Assembly: GCA_050299555.1 (NCBI GenBank)
Contig: JBNKWA010000008.1
Coordinates: forward strand, 62,001 to 126,000
Length of the DNA stretch: 64,000 bases
DNA from: JBNKWA01 sp050299555
GTDB taxonomy: Bacteria > Pseudomonadota > Alphaproteobacteria > Rhodobacterales > Rhodobacteraceae
Reading direction: 5' to 3'
The notes beneath the pieces are model-generated. The model was not told the DNA's origin. It saw only the letters and a program-made list of their open reading frames with translations, and ran no database searches. The translations under genes and the position numbers were made by a program. Positions 17,936 to 27,515 of this stretch are shown one piece after another (position 1 is the stretch's first letter; every line of letters begins with the position of its first letter).

Positions 17936-18475
17936 TCAGGCGTCGCCGGTCAGGGCCCGCACCCGCGCGGCAAGCCTGACCATCTCGGGATCGACGATCC
18001 CGAGTTCCGCCAGACTGTCGAGCGTCCGGTAAAGATAGTCCGCATTCCGCCCCGCCGGTCCCTCAGCCCTGGCGATCACCGCAGCCTGGTCCTCCAGGCT
18101 CAGCCCCTGCCAGTATTGAGGGTGCGACGGGTCGAGCACATAGCAGAGCGCATCCACCCGGCGCCCGTCGTCCAGCAGAACCGGATGGGTCTCTTCGGCA
18201 TAGGCATAGGAGACCAGCTCGCGTTCGCGGAGATAGTCGAGCACGGTCTTTGCATCCGCCGCCGCAACCCGGTAGGCCAGCCCGGCACAGGCGCTCCCTT
18301 CGCGCGCGTCGAGGCCGAGGACCAGCCCGGGAGCCTCGGGCGTACCGCGATAGTGAATGGAGCGCAGACAGAAGGCGCGATGAAAGCCCTCCAGCGTCGC
18401 CACCCGGGTTTCAGCGGCGGTGAAGCCGGGCTTCCAGATCAGCGAGCCGTAAGCGAAGACCCAGAATTCCTGCAT
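17936..18475 (-). CDS. chaC: Glutathione-specific gamma-glutamylcyclotransferase (ChaC family)
   Basis: Predicted to cleave glutathione to 5-oxoproline and Cys-Gly in the cytoplasm. 179 residues from the ATG at 18475, which gives the family N-terminus FWVFAYGSLIWKPGF containing the YGSL substrate-binding loop. The catalytic Glu is probably in the LRERELVSYAY segment, where ChaC proteins have RE. Further matches are GLAYRV and NADYLYRTLDSLAELGI near the end. The frame is open further upstream without similarity. It diverges from the DUF2125 gene. Confidence 0.88.
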   Translation of the reverse strand: MQEFWVFAYGSLIWKPGFTAAETRVATLEGFHRAFCLRSIHYRGTPEAPGLVLGLDAREGSACAGLAYRVAAADAKTVLDYLRERELVSYAYAEETHPVLLDDGRRVDALCYVLDPSHPQYWQGLSLEDQAAVIARAEGPAGRNADYLYRTLDSLAELGIVDPEMVRLAARVRALTGDA

Positions 18476-18671
18476 GCCGCCCCGCTCTCCACTCCGCCGG
18501 TCCAAGCCCGGGCCGAGGATTAGGACAGATCGGCCGCCGACGGAACCGCCCCTGGGACAGCCATGGCCGCCAAACTTCCCTGCCGGGCCGATCGCGCCCG
18601 GCCGCAACCGCTGGAGGCCCCCACAGCAAAGGCATTCTCTCCGCCCCGGCAAGCCTGTAGGCTGCCACATC

Positions 18672-19673
18672 ATGCGCAGGCTGTTCTTCCTTGTGATCAT
18701 CGTCATTGCCGGCTGGAGCGGCTACTGGTGGGTTGGCGCGACCGCGCACAAGCGGGCCCTCGACGACTGGCTGGTGGCGCGCCAGAACGATGGCTGGCTG
18801 GCCGAACGCGACGCCCTGACCGTCGCCGGCTATCCCGGCCGCTTCGACACTACCGTGACCAACCTGGCCATCGCCGATCCGCGTTCGGGCTGGGCATGGA
18901 CGGCAGACGCCTTCCAGATCCTGATGCTGTCCTACAAGCCCAACCACGTCATCGTCGTCTGGCCCGGAACCCAGACCGTGGCCTCACCCTGGGACAGGGC
19001 CGAGGTGACCAGCAAGACGATGCGCGGCAGCGTCGTGTTCCGCCCGACCACCAGCCTGGAACTCGACCGTTCGGTGATCGAGATCGAAGATCTGAAGTTG
19101 GTTTCGAACACCGGCTGGACCGCCGGCCTCAGCCACGCCCAGCTCAGCACTCGCCAGGCCGAGCCGGGAACCGCACCCGGCTTTGCCCATGACATCAGCT
19201 TCAACGCCCGCGACCTTACCCTTCCCGACACGCTGCGCCGCCTGCTGGAACGCAGCGAGGTTCTGCCAACCGTCTTCGACAGCGCCGATATCGACCTAAC
19301 CGCCTCATTCGACGGCCCCTGGGACCGGCACGCAATCGAAGGCCAAAAGCCGCGGCTGACCGCCGCGAGCATCCGGCGCTTCGACGCGGAATGGGGCGAA
19401 ATGGCGCTCAAGGCGCGGGGGCGGTTCACCATCGGACCGGAGGGCTATCCCGAAGGCCAGATCGACATCACCGCGCGCAACTGGCGTGAAATGCTGCGGC
19501 TGGCGGTCGACGGCCACCTGCTGCCGGGCGCTATCGCCGACGACATCGAGGCGGTGATGGCGGTGGCGGCGCAACTGACCGGCGACGGCAAGACCATCAC
19601 CATGCCCATGTACCTTTCCGGCGGCTATGTCCGCATCGGGCCGGTGCCCGTGGCACGGGCCTGGCGGTTCTGA
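18672..19673 (+). CDS. DUF2125 family protein, membrane-anchored
   Basis: A 333-residue protein of the alphaproteobacterial DUF2125 family, function unknown. One N-terminal hydrophobic helix (LFFLVIIVIAGWSGYWWVG, residues 4-22) anchors or exports it. The family-typical ALDDWLVARQNDGW, VAGYPGRFDTTVTNLAI and ADAFQILMLSYKPNHVIVVWP segments follow. The ATG at 18672 directly precedes the hydrophobic helix and is clearly the start, although the frame is open further upstream. It is convergent with the extensin gene 19 bp downstream. Confidence 0.85.
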   Translation: MRRLFFLVIIVIAGWSGYWWVGATAHKRALDDWLVARQNDGWLAERDALTVAGYPGRFDTTVTNLAIADPRSGWAWTADAFQILMLSYKPNHVIVVWPGTQTVASPWDRAEVTSKTMRGSVVFRPTTSLELDRSVIEIEDLKLVSNTGWTAGLSHAQLSTRQAEPGTAPGFAHDISFNARDLTLPDTLRRLLERSEVLPTVFDSADIDLTASFDGPWDRHAIEGQKPRLTAASIRRFDAEWGEMALKARGRFTIGPEGYPEGQIDITARNWREMLRLAVDGHLLPGAIADDIEAVMAVAAQLTGDGKTITMPMYLSGGYVRIGPVPVARAWRF

Positions 19674-19692
19674 ACCGCGGTCGGGCGCGCCA

Positions 19693-20328
19693 TTATCGAC
19701 AGTAGGGGCCGCTGCGGTATCCGGCGGTATCAAAGTGGAAATGGTTGCGGTGGAAGCGGTCGCTCTCGGGGCCAAGCACGGTGCCGAAAGTCCCGCAGGC
19801 GGCCGCGTGCAGGCTTTGCAGCGCGGGGCCATAGCGCTTGCCTGCCCAGTCGTTGAGCACATCCAGCCGCTGGCCGTCTGCGAGGCCGAGCCCACCGATG
19901 TCTATGGCCCGGCCGTTTGCATGCTCGCTCAGCCGGGCGCCGCGGACGTTGTTGCGGCTGCGGCAGGCATAGCCGGCCAGGACGCTCAGCTCGACCAGTT
20001 CCGAGCCAAGGTCGCGCGCCACCGGCCGCGCGGCGTCGTTCACCCATGCCGACAGGGCCCGCGCGGTGCCGCAAGTGACCTTGACCGGTTGCGACAGGCG
20101 GACACCCGCCACCGCCTCCAGCCGCACCGGATCGGCGATGCCACAAGCCCCGGCTCCGTCGATGGGCGCGATCTCGGCACCGAGCATGTCGGGACTGCCG
20201 CAGACCGGTCCGGCTTCGGGCGACAGCGACAGGCGGGCGATCACCTCGTCGACGCTGCGGCTGGCCTGTCCACAGGACATGGCCAGAAGCGTACCCAACA
20301 CCAAAAGCCCGTGCCGTGCCTCGATCAT
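19693..20328 (-). CDS. Extensin-like C-terminal domain protein
   Basis: A 211-residue exported protein. After a hydrophobic N-terminus (GLLVLGTLLAMSCGQ, either a cleavable signal or a weak lipobox) comes an extensin_like_C domain: PVRLEAVAGVRLSQPVKVTC, then SEHANGRAIDIGGL and FHRNHFHFD. The conserved His and Asp residues of these motifs resemble the zinc site of D,D-peptidases of the M15 fold, so a cell-wall role is plausible but unproven. Its ATG overlaps the tyrC stop by 4 bp (20325-20328), making it the third gene of the hisC-tyrC operon. An aromatic/histidine operon ending in an envelope protein is a little odd. Confidence 0.85.
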   Translation of the reverse strand: MIEARHGLLVLGTLLAMSCGQASRSVDEVIARLSLSPEAGPVCGSPDMLGAEIAPIDGAGACGIADPVRLEAVAGVRLSQPVKVTCGTARALSAWVNDAARPVARDLGSELVELSVLAGYACRSRNNVRGARLSEHANGRAIDIGGLGLADGQRLDVLNDWAGKRYGPALQSLHAAACGTFGTVLGPESDRFHRNHFHFDTAGYRSGPYCR

Positions 20329-21269
20329 TGCTCGCCCTCCCCCTCGGCGCCGTCATGGCCCGCGGCGCGGCCGAAATTGGGCAGGTTGGTATCCTGCCCG
20401 GCTTCCAGGATCCCGCGCCGGATGGCCCTGGTGCGGGTAAAATAGTCGAATAGCAGATCGCCGTCGCCGGTCCGGATCGCCCGCTGCAGGGCGAACAGCT
20501 CCTCGGTGAACCGGCCCAGGATCTCCAGCGTCGCATCCTTGTTGTTGAGGAAGACGTCGCGCCACATGGTCGGGTCCGAGGCGGCGATCCGGGTGAAGTC
20601 GCGGAAACCGGCGGCGGAGAACTTGATCACCTCCTGCTCCGAGACGCGCCGGAAGTCGTCTGCGACGCCCACCATCGTGTAGGCAATGAGGTGCGGCACA
20701 TGGCTCACCACGGCGCAGACAAGGTCGTGGTGCTCGACCTCCATCCGCTCGGTATGGGAGCCGAGCCCCCGCCAGAAACGCTCCAACCGCTCGACGGCGG
20801 CGCTCTCGGCGTCCTCGGGCGGGACGATCAGGCACCAGCGGTTGTCGAAAAGCTCGGCAAAGCCCGCCTCCGGCCCGGAATGCTCGGTGCCAGCCATAGG
20901 GTGCGCCGCCACGAAGTGCACCCCCTTGGGAACATGCGGCGCCACCGCGTCGAACACCGCCCGCTTGACCGAGCCCACGTCGGAGACGATGGCGCCCGGC
21001 GAAAGCGCCGGCGCCATGGCGGCCGCCAGCGCGCCCATGGCGCCCACGGGAACGCAGAGGATCACCAGATCGGCGCCCGCGACCGCCTCGGCCGGGGTCT
21101 CGAAGACCGCGTCGCAAAGGCCGAGCCTCAGCGCCGTGTCGCGCGTCGCGGCGCTGCGGGCAGTGCCGGTGATGCGGCCGGAAAACCCCGCCCGCCGCGC
21201 CGCCAGCGCGATGGACGAGGCGATCAGCCCCAGCCCGATCAGTGCGATATGGCGGAACTCGCCGTTCAT
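20325..21269 (-). CDS. tyrC: Prephenate/arogenate (cyclohexadienyl) dehydrogenase
   Basis: NAD(P)-dependent oxidative decarboxylation of prephenate or arogenate in tyrosine synthesis, 314 residues. The Rossmann loop is GLGLIASS at residues 12-19, with Ala where many members have Gly. Other family segments are VSDVGSVKRAV, HFVAAHPMAGTEHSGPEAGF and VSHVPHLIAYTMVG. Overlaps of 4 bp on both sides (hisC upstream, extensin downstream) argue for translational coupling. No ACT or chorismate mutase domain is present. Whether the substrate is prephenate or arogenate cannot be told from sequence. Confidence 0.93.
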   Translation of the reverse strand: MNGEFRHIALIGLGLIASSIALAARRAGFSGRITGTARSAATRDTALRLGLCDAVFETPAEAVAGADLVILCVPVGAMGALAAAMAPALSPGAIVSDVGSVKRAVFDAVAPHVPKGVHFVAAHPMAGTEHSGPEAGFAELFDNRWCLIVPPEDAESAAVERLERFWRGLGSHTERMEVEHHDLVCAVVSHVPHLIAYTMVGVADDFRRVSEQEVIKFSAAGFRDFTRIAASDPTMWRDVFLNNKDATLEILGRFTEELFALQRAIRTGDGDLLFDYFTRTRAIRRGILEAGQDTNLPNFGRAAGHDGAEGEGEQ

Positions 21270-22360
21270 TGCCGCCCCGCCATGAAATCTTTCAACACTG
21301 CCGCGACCCGACCGCAGCCGGCCTCGTCCCCAATGGTGATGCGCAGGGCCTCCGGAAAGCCGTACCCCTTGACACGCCGCACTATGATGCCGGCATCGCG
21401 AAGCGCGGCGTCAGCGGCCACCGCCTCGGCCTCGGACGCAAAGCGGGCGAGGATGTAGTTGCCCTGGGACGGGTCCGAGGGGATGCCCACCGCCGCCAGT
21501 TCGGCCGCCAGCCGGTCCCGCCATTCCGCGTTGTGGCTGGCGCAGCGTTTCACCCAGGCGCGGTCACGCATCGCTGCCTCCGCCGTCACCTGCGCGGTGG
21601 TGGAAAGGTTGAACGGGCCGCGCACCCGGTTCAGCGCATCGATCACCGGCGCCGGGCCATAACCCCAGCCAATCCTCAGCCCGCCGAGCCCGTAGACCTT
21701 GGAGAAGGTCCTGGTCATGACAACGTTGGGCCGGCTGCCCGACAAGGCCTTGCCGGCATCGTAGTCGGGGTCGGTCACATACTCGGCATAGGCGCCGTCG
21801 AGCACCAGCAGGCACCCTTCGGGCAGCCCGTCCGCCAGCCGCGCCACCTGGTCCGCCGGCATCAGCGTGCCGGTGGGGTTGCCGGGGTTGGTGATGAACA
21901 CCAGCCGCGTCCGTTCGGTCACCGCGCCCAGAACCGGCTCGACCACGACGCGCCGCTCACGCTCCGCCGCCATGACCGGGGTCGCCCCCGCCGCCAGGGC
22001 CGAGATGCGGTACATGGAAAAGCCGTGCTCGGTATAGACCACCTCGGTGCCCGGTCCGGCATAGACCTGGCAGAGAAAGGTGATGATCTCGTCCGATCCG
22101 TCGCCGCAGATGATGCGGTCGGGGTCAAGCCCCTCGACCTCGGCGATGGCGGCACGCAGCGCCTCGTGCCCGGACGACGGATAGATGTGCAGCGATGCCG
22201 CCGCCGCGCGATAGGCGGCATGGGCCGCCGGGCCGGTGCCGAAAGGGTTCTCGTTGGAACTGAGCTTGAGCACCTGCTCCCGGCCCGCAATCCGGCTTTC
22301 GCCACCGACGTAGGGCGCGATGTCGAGGATGCCCGGTTGCGGAGAGGGAGCGGATGGCAT
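21266..22360 (-). CDS. hisC: Histidinol-phosphate aminotransferase
   Basis: PLP-dependent class I/II aminotransferase, 364 residues, converting imidazole acetol phosphate to histidinol phosphate. In many bacteria lacking tyrB it also serves aromatic amino acids, which fits its linkage to tyrC. Seen: KLSSNENPFG, a GDGSDEII loop, TNPGNPTGT, a YAEYV aspartate/tyrosine region and TFSKVYGLGGLRIGWGYG with the PLP lysine. It is the first gene of the operon and its stop overlaps the start of tyrC. The dual substrate role is inferred from context. Confidence 0.93.
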   Translation of the reverse strand: MPSAPSPQPGILDIAPYVGGESRIAGREQVLKLSSNENPFGTGPAAHAAYRAAAASLHIYPSSGHEALRAAIAEVEGLDPDRIICGDGSDEIITFLCQVYAGPGTEVVYTEHGFSMYRISALAAGATPVMAAERERRVVVEPVLGAVTERTRLVFITNPGNPTGTLMPADQVARLADGLPEGCLLVLDGAYAEYVTDPDYDAGKALSGSRPNVVMTRTFSKVYGLGGLRIGWGYGPAPVIDALNRVRGPFNLSTTAQVTAEAAMRDRAWVKRCASHNAEWRDRLAAELAAVGIPSDPSQGNYILARFASEAEAVAADAALRDAGIIVRRVKGYGFPEALRITIGDEAGCGRVAAVLKDFMAGRQ

Positions 22361-22548
22361 GTCGGGGATTCCGGCGGCTGGCGAACCGCGCCCTTCTAGC
22401 GGCAGCGGGTGGGGAAGGGAACACCCCCAAAACGGGCCGCGCCCGAGGCCGCTCGCCGGTCCCCCCCTCGCGGAGGGATGCGAGGGCAGCCCGGCATCTG
22501 CGCGCCGATTGACGTGGCACGGGTGCCGCCCGGGCTCGATGCCGCCGG

Positions 22549-24783
22549 TCAGAAGAAGCTCTGCGGGTCGATATCTATGGCAACGCGGACATTGGGGGGC
22601 AGCTTCACCCCGGCCCGCCAGGCCGCCAGCGGCCCCTGTATCGCAACCCCCTTCGGCGCCTTGACCAGAAGCCGCATGCGATGCTGGCCGCGGATGCGGG
22701 CGATCGGCGCCGGTGCAGGGCCGAAGACCTGGGCGCCGGCCCGGGTCAGGACCGGCGCCGTGGCAGCCAGCGCCTTGGCGGCCGCGCTCACCCGGTTGCC
22801 GTCGGCGCCGCTGACGATCACCCCGGCCATGCGGCCGTATGGCGGCGCCCCGGCGCGGGCGCGGGCAGCCGCCTCGGCGCGCCAGAAATCCTCGTCGGTG
22901 CCCTTCAGGATCGCCTGCATCACCGGATGCCCCGGCACGTGGGTCTGGATCAGCGCCAGCCCGGCACGGTCGGCGCGGCCGGCCCGCCCCGCCACCTGGT
23001 GGACAAGCTGAAAGGTGCGCTCGGCCGCCCGCAGATCGCCGCCCTGCAGCCCCAGGTCGGCATCGATCACCCCAACCAGCGTCAGAAGCGGAAAGTTGTG
23101 CCCCTTGGCCACAAGCTGGGTGCCGATGACGATGTCCGCAGCGCCCTCGGCAATGGCCTCGATCCGCTCCTTCAGCGCCCGTGCGCTCATCGCCATGTCC
23201 GAGGACAGGACCGCCACCCGCGCCTCGGGGAAAAGCGATACCACCTCCTCAGCCAGCCGCTCCACCCCGGGGCCGAGCGCCATCAGCGTGCCTTCCTCAC
23301 CGCAGGACGGACAGGCGGTGGGGATCGCCCGCTCGCGTCCGCACTGGTGGCAGACCAGCCGCTGGCGGAAACGATGCTCCACCATCCGCGCATCGCAATC
23401 CTCGCAGCCGATCTGGTGGCCGCAGGCCCGGCACAGTGTCAGGGGCGCATAGCCGCGCCGGTTAAGGAACAAGAGCGACTGCTCGCCCGCCGCAAGCCGC
23501 TGGCGGATCTCGGCCAGAAGCGTCGGCGACAACCAGCGCCCATGCTCCGGAGGGTCGGCGCGCAGATCGATGGCGCGCATCTGGGGCATGCGGGCGACGC
23601 CGAACCGCTCGGGCAGATCGAGCCGGGCATATTTCCCGGCCTCGGCATTGGCCCAGCTTTCCAGCGACGGCGTGGCCGAGGCCAGTACCACCGCCGCGCC
23701 TTCAATGGAGGCGCGCAGCACCGCCAGATCGCGGGCGTTGTAAAGCGCGCCGTCCTCCTGCTTGTAGGATGGGTCGTGTTCCTCGTCGACGACGATCAGC
23801 CCCAGCCGCGCATAGGGCAGGAACAGCGCCGACCGGGCACCGACCACAAGCTGTGCCTCGCCCGAAGCCACGGCGGCCCAGTTCCGCCGACGCTCGCCGG
23901 GGCCGACGCCGGAGTGCCACTCCGCCGGCCGGGCGCCGAACCGAGCCTCGACCCGGGCGATGAAGCCGGCAGTCAGTGCAATTTCCGGCAGTAGAACCAG
24001 TGCCTGCCGTCCGGCCTTCAGCGCTTCCGCCACAGCCTCGAGATAGACCTCGGTCTTGCCCGAGCCGGTAACGCCCTTCAAGAGCGTGGTGCCATAGCCG
24101 CCGGCCCTGACCGCGCTCATGAGCACCGAGGCCGCCTGCCCCTGGTCCGCCGACAACGCCTTGCCCGCACGGGCAGCATCGAGGCGTGGCATCGGCATCT
24201 CGCGCGGGGCGGCGGCCTCGCTCACCGCGCCGTGTTCCACCAGGCCCCGGACCACCCCGGTCGAAACCGAGGCCGCCGCCGACAGCTCGGTCAGCGTCAG
24301 GCCGGCGCCGCCATGCTCGGCCAGCACCTCCAGCACCCGCCGCCGGGCCGGTGTCATCCGCTCCGGCTCGCCGGACCCGGGCCGATAGACCTTGCGCATG
24401 CCCGGTGGCTCGCCCAATCCCGGCACCCTTGTGGCCAGCCGCAGCATAGCGGCAATCGGCGTCAGCGTGTAGTCGGCGGCGCGGTCGAGGAAGGCCTGCA
24501 TCGCCGGCCGCATGAGCGGGACGTCCAGCACCGCACTCACTGCCTTGATCTTGCTGGGGTCCAGTCCGCCTTCACCCGGCCCCCAGACAACACCCAAGAC
24601 CTGCCGCGGCCCCAGCGGCACCGCGACGAAGGCACCGCGGCGAACCCCGCCCTCGGGCGCACGATAATCCAGCGGGCCCAGCGGCTCTGTCGTGACCACC
24701 GAAATCAGTGCACCCGCGGAAAAGGCACGCGGAACATCCGCGCCACCTTCGATTGTACGGTTTCCTCCCCCCTGGGCTTGCAT
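22549..24783 (-). CDS. priA: Primosomal protein N', replication restart helicase
   Basis: Superfamily 2 3'-5' helicase that reloads the replisome at stalled forks, 744 residues from the ATG at 24783. The frame stays open almost 900 bp further upstream, antisense to the transaldolase gene, but that part is a shadow. Seen: Walker A in GVTGSGKTEVY, the DEEH box in VVDEEHDPSYKQEDG, ARDLAVLRAS, SATPSLESW, and eight cysteines in paired zinc motifs (CRACG, CEDC, CHQCG, CPSCG). It ends IDIDPQSFF, a common PriA terminus. A GGGGGAGGA run lies just inside the frame, but no alternative in-frame start follows it. Confidence 0.95.
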   Translation of the reverse strand: MQAQGGGNRTIEGGADVPRAFSAGALISVVTTEPLGPLDYRAPEGGVRRGAFVAVPLGPRQVLGVVWGPGEGGLDPSKIKAVSAVLDVPLMRPAMQAFLDRAADYTLTPIAAMLRLATRVPGLGEPPGMRKVYRPGSGEPERMTPARRRVLEVLAEHGGAGLTLTELSAAASVSTGVVRGLVEHGAVSEAAAPREMPMPRLDAARAGKALSADQGQAASVLMSAVRAGGYGTTLLKGVTGSGKTEVYLEAVAEALKAGRQALVLLPEIALTAGFIARVEARFGARPAEWHSGVGPGERRRNWAAVASGEAQLVVGARSALFLPYARLGLIVVDEEHDPSYKQEDGALYNARDLAVLRASIEGAAVVLASATPSLESWANAEAGKYARLDLPERFGVARMPQMRAIDLRADPPEHGRWLSPTLLAEIRQRLAAGEQSLLFLNRRGYAPLTLCRACGHQIGCEDCDARMVEHRFRQRLVCHQCGRERAIPTACPSCGEEGTLMALGPGVERLAEEVVSLFPEARVAVLSSDMAMSARALKERIEAIAEGAADIVIGTQLVAKGHNFPLLTLVGVIDADLGLQGGDLRAAERTFQLVHQVAGRAGRADRAGLALIQTHVPGHPVMQAILKGTDEDFWRAEAAARARAGAPPYGRMAGVIVSGADGNRVSAAAKALAATAPVLTRAGAQVFGPAPAPIARIRGQHRMRLLVKAPKGVAIQGPLAAWRAGVKLPPNVRVAIDIDPQSFF

Positions 24784-24864
24784 TACTCTGGGCCAGACGG
24801 CACAGACGCAGCAAACGCGCCCGCCAACGCATCCGCAACCACAAGAAAAACGGACCCCGACGCC

Positions 24865-25518
24865 ATGAAATTCTTCCTCGATACAGCCAATGTGGACGAG
24901 ATCGCCGAACTGCACGAGATGGGCATGGTCGACGGCGTAACCACCAACCCCTCGCTGATCCTGAAATCCGGCCGCGACATCGCCGAAGTCACAAAGCAGA
25001 TCTGCGACATCGTCAAGGGCCCGGTCAGCGCCGAGACCGTGGCCACCGACGCCGAAGGCATGATCGCCGAAGGCCACAAGCTTGCCAAGATCGCCGACAA
25101 CATCACCATCAAGGTCCCCCTGACCTGGGCCGGGCTGAAGGCCTGCAAGGTGCTGTCCGGCGAAGGCCGCATGGTCAATGTCACGCTGTGCTTCTCCGCC
25201 AACCAGGCGCTGCTGGCGGCCAAGGCCGGGGCCACCTTCATCAGCCCCTTCGTGGGCCGGCTGGACGACATCCACCTCGACGGCATGGAACTGATCTCCG
25301 ACATTCGCGAGATCTACGACAACTACGACTTCAAGACCCAGATCCTCGCCGCGTCGATCCGCACCGTGAACCATGTCTCCGAAGCAGCCAGGATCGGCGC
25401 CGACGTGGCCACCATGCCCGCCGGCGTGATGAAGAAACTGGCCGACCACCCGCTGACCGACAAGGGCCTCGAGCAGTTCCTCAAGGACTGGGCCAAGACC
25501 GGGCAGTCGATTGTCTGA
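24865..25518 (+). CDS. tal: Transaldolase, fructose-6-phosphate aldolase-like (short type)
   Basis: A 217-residue class I aldolase of the TalC/FSA family, acting in the non-oxidative pentose phosphate pathway or as an F6P aldolase. The Schiff-base lysine is Lys83 in NITIKVPLT. Also seen are MKFFLDTANVDEI, DGVTTNPSLI, FSANQALLAAKAGATFISPFVGRLDD and AASIRTVNHV. The ATG at 24865 is the family start; the long upstream frame is antisense to priA. It diverges from priA by 81 bp and is followed by DUF484-xerC, where the DUF484 start lies close to or inside its stop. Confidence 0.93.
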   Translation: MKFFLDTANVDEIAELHEMGMVDGVTTNPSLILKSGRDIAEVTKQICDIVKGPVSAETVATDAEGMIAEGHKLAKIADNITIKVPLTWAGLKACKVLSGEGRMVNVTLCFSANQALLAAKAGATFISPFVGRLDDIHLDGMELISDIREIYDNYDFKTQILAASIRTVNHVSEAARIGADVATMPAGVMKKLADHPLTDKGLEQFLKDWAKTGQSIV

Positions 25519-25534
25519 GGGGAGCCCCGCCACC

Positions 25535-26254
25535 GTGAGCGAGCCCGGTGAGAAGAACGCGGCGATCGAGGTGCTGAAGCGCCGCATCATCGACAACCCT
25601 GGGCTGATCCTCGGGGATCGTGACGTGATGCGGGCGCTGGTCGAGGCCGACGGCCTGCCTGACAATCGCAACGTGGTCGATCTGCGCGGCCGGCTGGTGG
25701 AGCGGCTGGAGGAGCGGCTCGACCGGCTGGAGGAGACCCACCGTTCGGTGATCGCCGCGGCCTACGAGAATCTCGCTGGCACCAATCAGGTCCACAGGGC
25801 CGCGCTGGCGATCCTCGAGCCGACCGACTTCGAGGGCTTCCTGAAGGTGCTGGCCCATGACGTGTCGAACATCCTGTCGATCGACGTCATCAAGCTGGCC
25901 ATCGAGACCGCCCATGCCGAAGCCGGCAGCTTTCTCGGCCCCAAGGGCGAATTGCACGAGATCGTCGTCGCCCTGCCCCGCCACGGCGTGCGCGGCTACA
26001 TCGGCGGCGGCGGAACCCCGGCGCGGGTGACCTTGCGCGAATGCGGCCCGGCGGCCGAGGGGCTCTACGGCGCCGACCGCGACTGGGTGCGCTCCGAAGC
26101 CGTGCTCAAGCTCGACCTCGGGCCGGGGCGGCTGCCGGCGTTGCTGGCCTTCGGAGCCGAGGATTCCCAGCGCTTCCACCCCGAGCAGGGGGTGGACCTG
26201 CTGAAATTCTTCGGCGGCGTGTTCGAGCGGGTACTGAAGCGCTGGCTGGGATGA
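25535..26254 (+). CDS. DUF484 family protein
   Basis: A 239-residue cytoplasmic protein of the DUF484 family, which has a predicted GAF-like fold and unknown function. It characteristically precedes xerC, as here. Seen: IIDNPGLILGDRDVMRALV, then the coiled segment LRGRLVERLEERLDRLEETH and the C-terminal FGAEDSQRFHPEQGVDLLKF. The GTG at 25535 has GGGGAG ten bases upstream. A TTG at 25511, overlapping the transaldolase stop, is the alternative start. Its stop overlaps the xerC ATG (ATGA). Confidence 0.88.
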   Translation: MSEPGEKNAAIEVLKRRIIDNPGLILGDRDVMRALVEADGLPDNRNVVDLRGRLVERLEERLDRLEETHRSVIAAAYENLAGTNQVHRAALAILEPTDFEGFLKVLAHDVSNILSIDVIKLAIETAHAEAGSFLGPKGELHEIVVALPRHGVRGYIGGGGTPARVTLRECGPAAEGLYGADRDWVRSEAVLKLDLGPGRLPALLAFGAEDSQRFHPEQGVDLLKFFGGVFERVLKRWLG

Positions 26255-27204
26255 GCCGGCCCGGCGCTCCCGATGCCGAAGGCAGCGCCGGGGCGCTTTC
26301 GCTGGTCGAGACCTGGCTGGCCTCCGAAGCTGCGGTCAAGAACCGCAGTCCGAAGACGGTCACCGCCTACCGCCGCGACCTGCAGGAATTCCTGGGGTTT
26401 CTCGGCCGGCACTGGGGCGGACCCGCCGGCCTGGGCGCGCTTTCCGGCATCGCACCTGCCGATCTGCGCGCCTGGGTGGCGCATCTCCGGGGCCGCGGTC
26501 TCGATCCGCGCTCGGTCGCCCGCGCCCAGTCGGCGGTGCGGGGGTTCTTCGCCTGGCTCGGCCGCGTGCACGGGCTCCAGGCGCCCGCGGTCGCCGGCAT
26601 GCGCGGTCCCCGGCTGAAGCCGCGCCTGCCCCGACCGGTGACCGCTGAGGCGGCCAAGTCGCTGATCGACACCGTCGAGCTTGACCACCCCGAGCCCTGG
26701 ATCGCCGCCCGCGACGTGGCTGTGGCAACGCTGCTCTACGGCTCGGGCCTTCGCATCTCCGAGGCACTGGGGCTGACCCGGGCTTCTGCGCCGCTGCCCG
26801 AGATGCTGAACGTCCGTGGCAAGGGCGGCAAGGAGCGGCTGGTGCCGGTCCTGCCTGCGGCGCGCGAGGCAGTGGACGCCTATCTGAAGCTCTGCCCCCA
26901 TGGGGTGCCTGCCGAGGGGCCGCTCTTTGTCGGTGCCCGCGGGGGGGCGCTGAACCCACGCCAGGTGCAGGCGGTCGTTGCCCGCGCCCGGGCGCGCCTC
27001 GGCCTACCCGAAAGCGCAACGCCACATGCGCTCAGGCATTCCTTCGCCACCCATCTGCTGGCGGCCGGAGGCGATCTGCGAACCATCCAGGAGCTTCTCG
27101 GTCACGCCTCGCTGGCCACCACCCAGGGCTATACCGGTGTCGACGAGGCCCGGCTGCTGGAGGTCTATGCCCGCGCCCATCCCCGCGCCCGGCATCAGGA
27201 TTGA
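26251..27204 (+). CDS. xerC: Tyrosine recombinase XerC
   Basis: Site-specific recombinase that with XerD resolves chromosome dimers at dif, 317 residues. The N-terminal SAM-like DNA-binding domain covers about residues 15-110. Catalytic residues are all visible: Arg168 (GLRIS), Lys191 (GKGGKE), His259 and Arg262 (PHALRHSF), His285 (LGHASLATTQGY) and nucleophile Tyr294. Translation is probably coupled to DUF484. No flanking att-like repeats or cargo genes appear, so this is the housekeeping recombinase and not an integrase of a mobile element. Confidence 0.94.
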   Translation: MSRPGAPDAEGSAGALSLVETWLASEAAVKNRSPKTVTAYRRDLQEFLGFLGRHWGGPAGLGALSGIAPADLRAWVAHLRGRGLDPRSVARAQSAVRGFFAWLGRVHGLQAPAVAGMRGPRLKPRLPRPVTAEAAKSLIDTVELDHPEPWIAARDVAVATLLYGSGLRISEALGLTRASAPLPEMLNVRGKGGKERLVPVLPAAREAVDAYLKLCPHGVPAEGPLFVGARGGALNPRQVQAVVARARARLGLPESATPHALRHSFATHLLAAGGDLRTIQELLGHASLATTQGYTGVDEARLLEVYARAHPRARHQD

Positions 27205-27345
27205 GCGGAACACCATTCCCCGGCGACGCCGCCGCGCTCCAGGCGGCCCTTTCGCCCGCCACCGGCTCCTCTCGTGACCCGGCCCCGCAACAACGCCGGC
27301 GCGCCCGTCTTCCCGGCTCAAGCCCTCCGGCGTCCATAGACCGTC

Positions 27346-27367
27346 AGGCCAAAAGGGGCAGAGCCCC
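27346..27367 (-). repeat. Dispersed GGGGCTC hairpin element, copy 1
   Basis: On the minus strand, GGGGC and GCCCC pair around TCT and are followed by TTTTGGCCT. A second copy, 36214-36235 on the plus strand, matches at 20 of 22 positions. From memory, such GGGGCTC..GCCCC boxes recur between genes in Rhodobacteraceae. The rest of this 311-bp gap between xerC and the lipoprotein gene holds nothing I recognise. Confidence 0.6.
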
Positions 27368-27515
27368 GCGGCTCCCGCCTGTCGGCCCCCGGGATGCGCC
27401 GGTCAGGCCAGTGGCCGCCGCTGCCGGCCCGGGACATCGCTGCCGATTGCGCGCGCTGCATTTGCCCGCTAGCCTCGTTCGCCTGACCACATACCAGGTG
27501 CAGACGGAGGCAGGG

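Noticed and set aside
26251..27204. Integrase of a mobile element
   Set aside because: The tyrosine recombinase follows DUF484 in the standard xerC arrangement, and no att repeats or cargo genes are seen.
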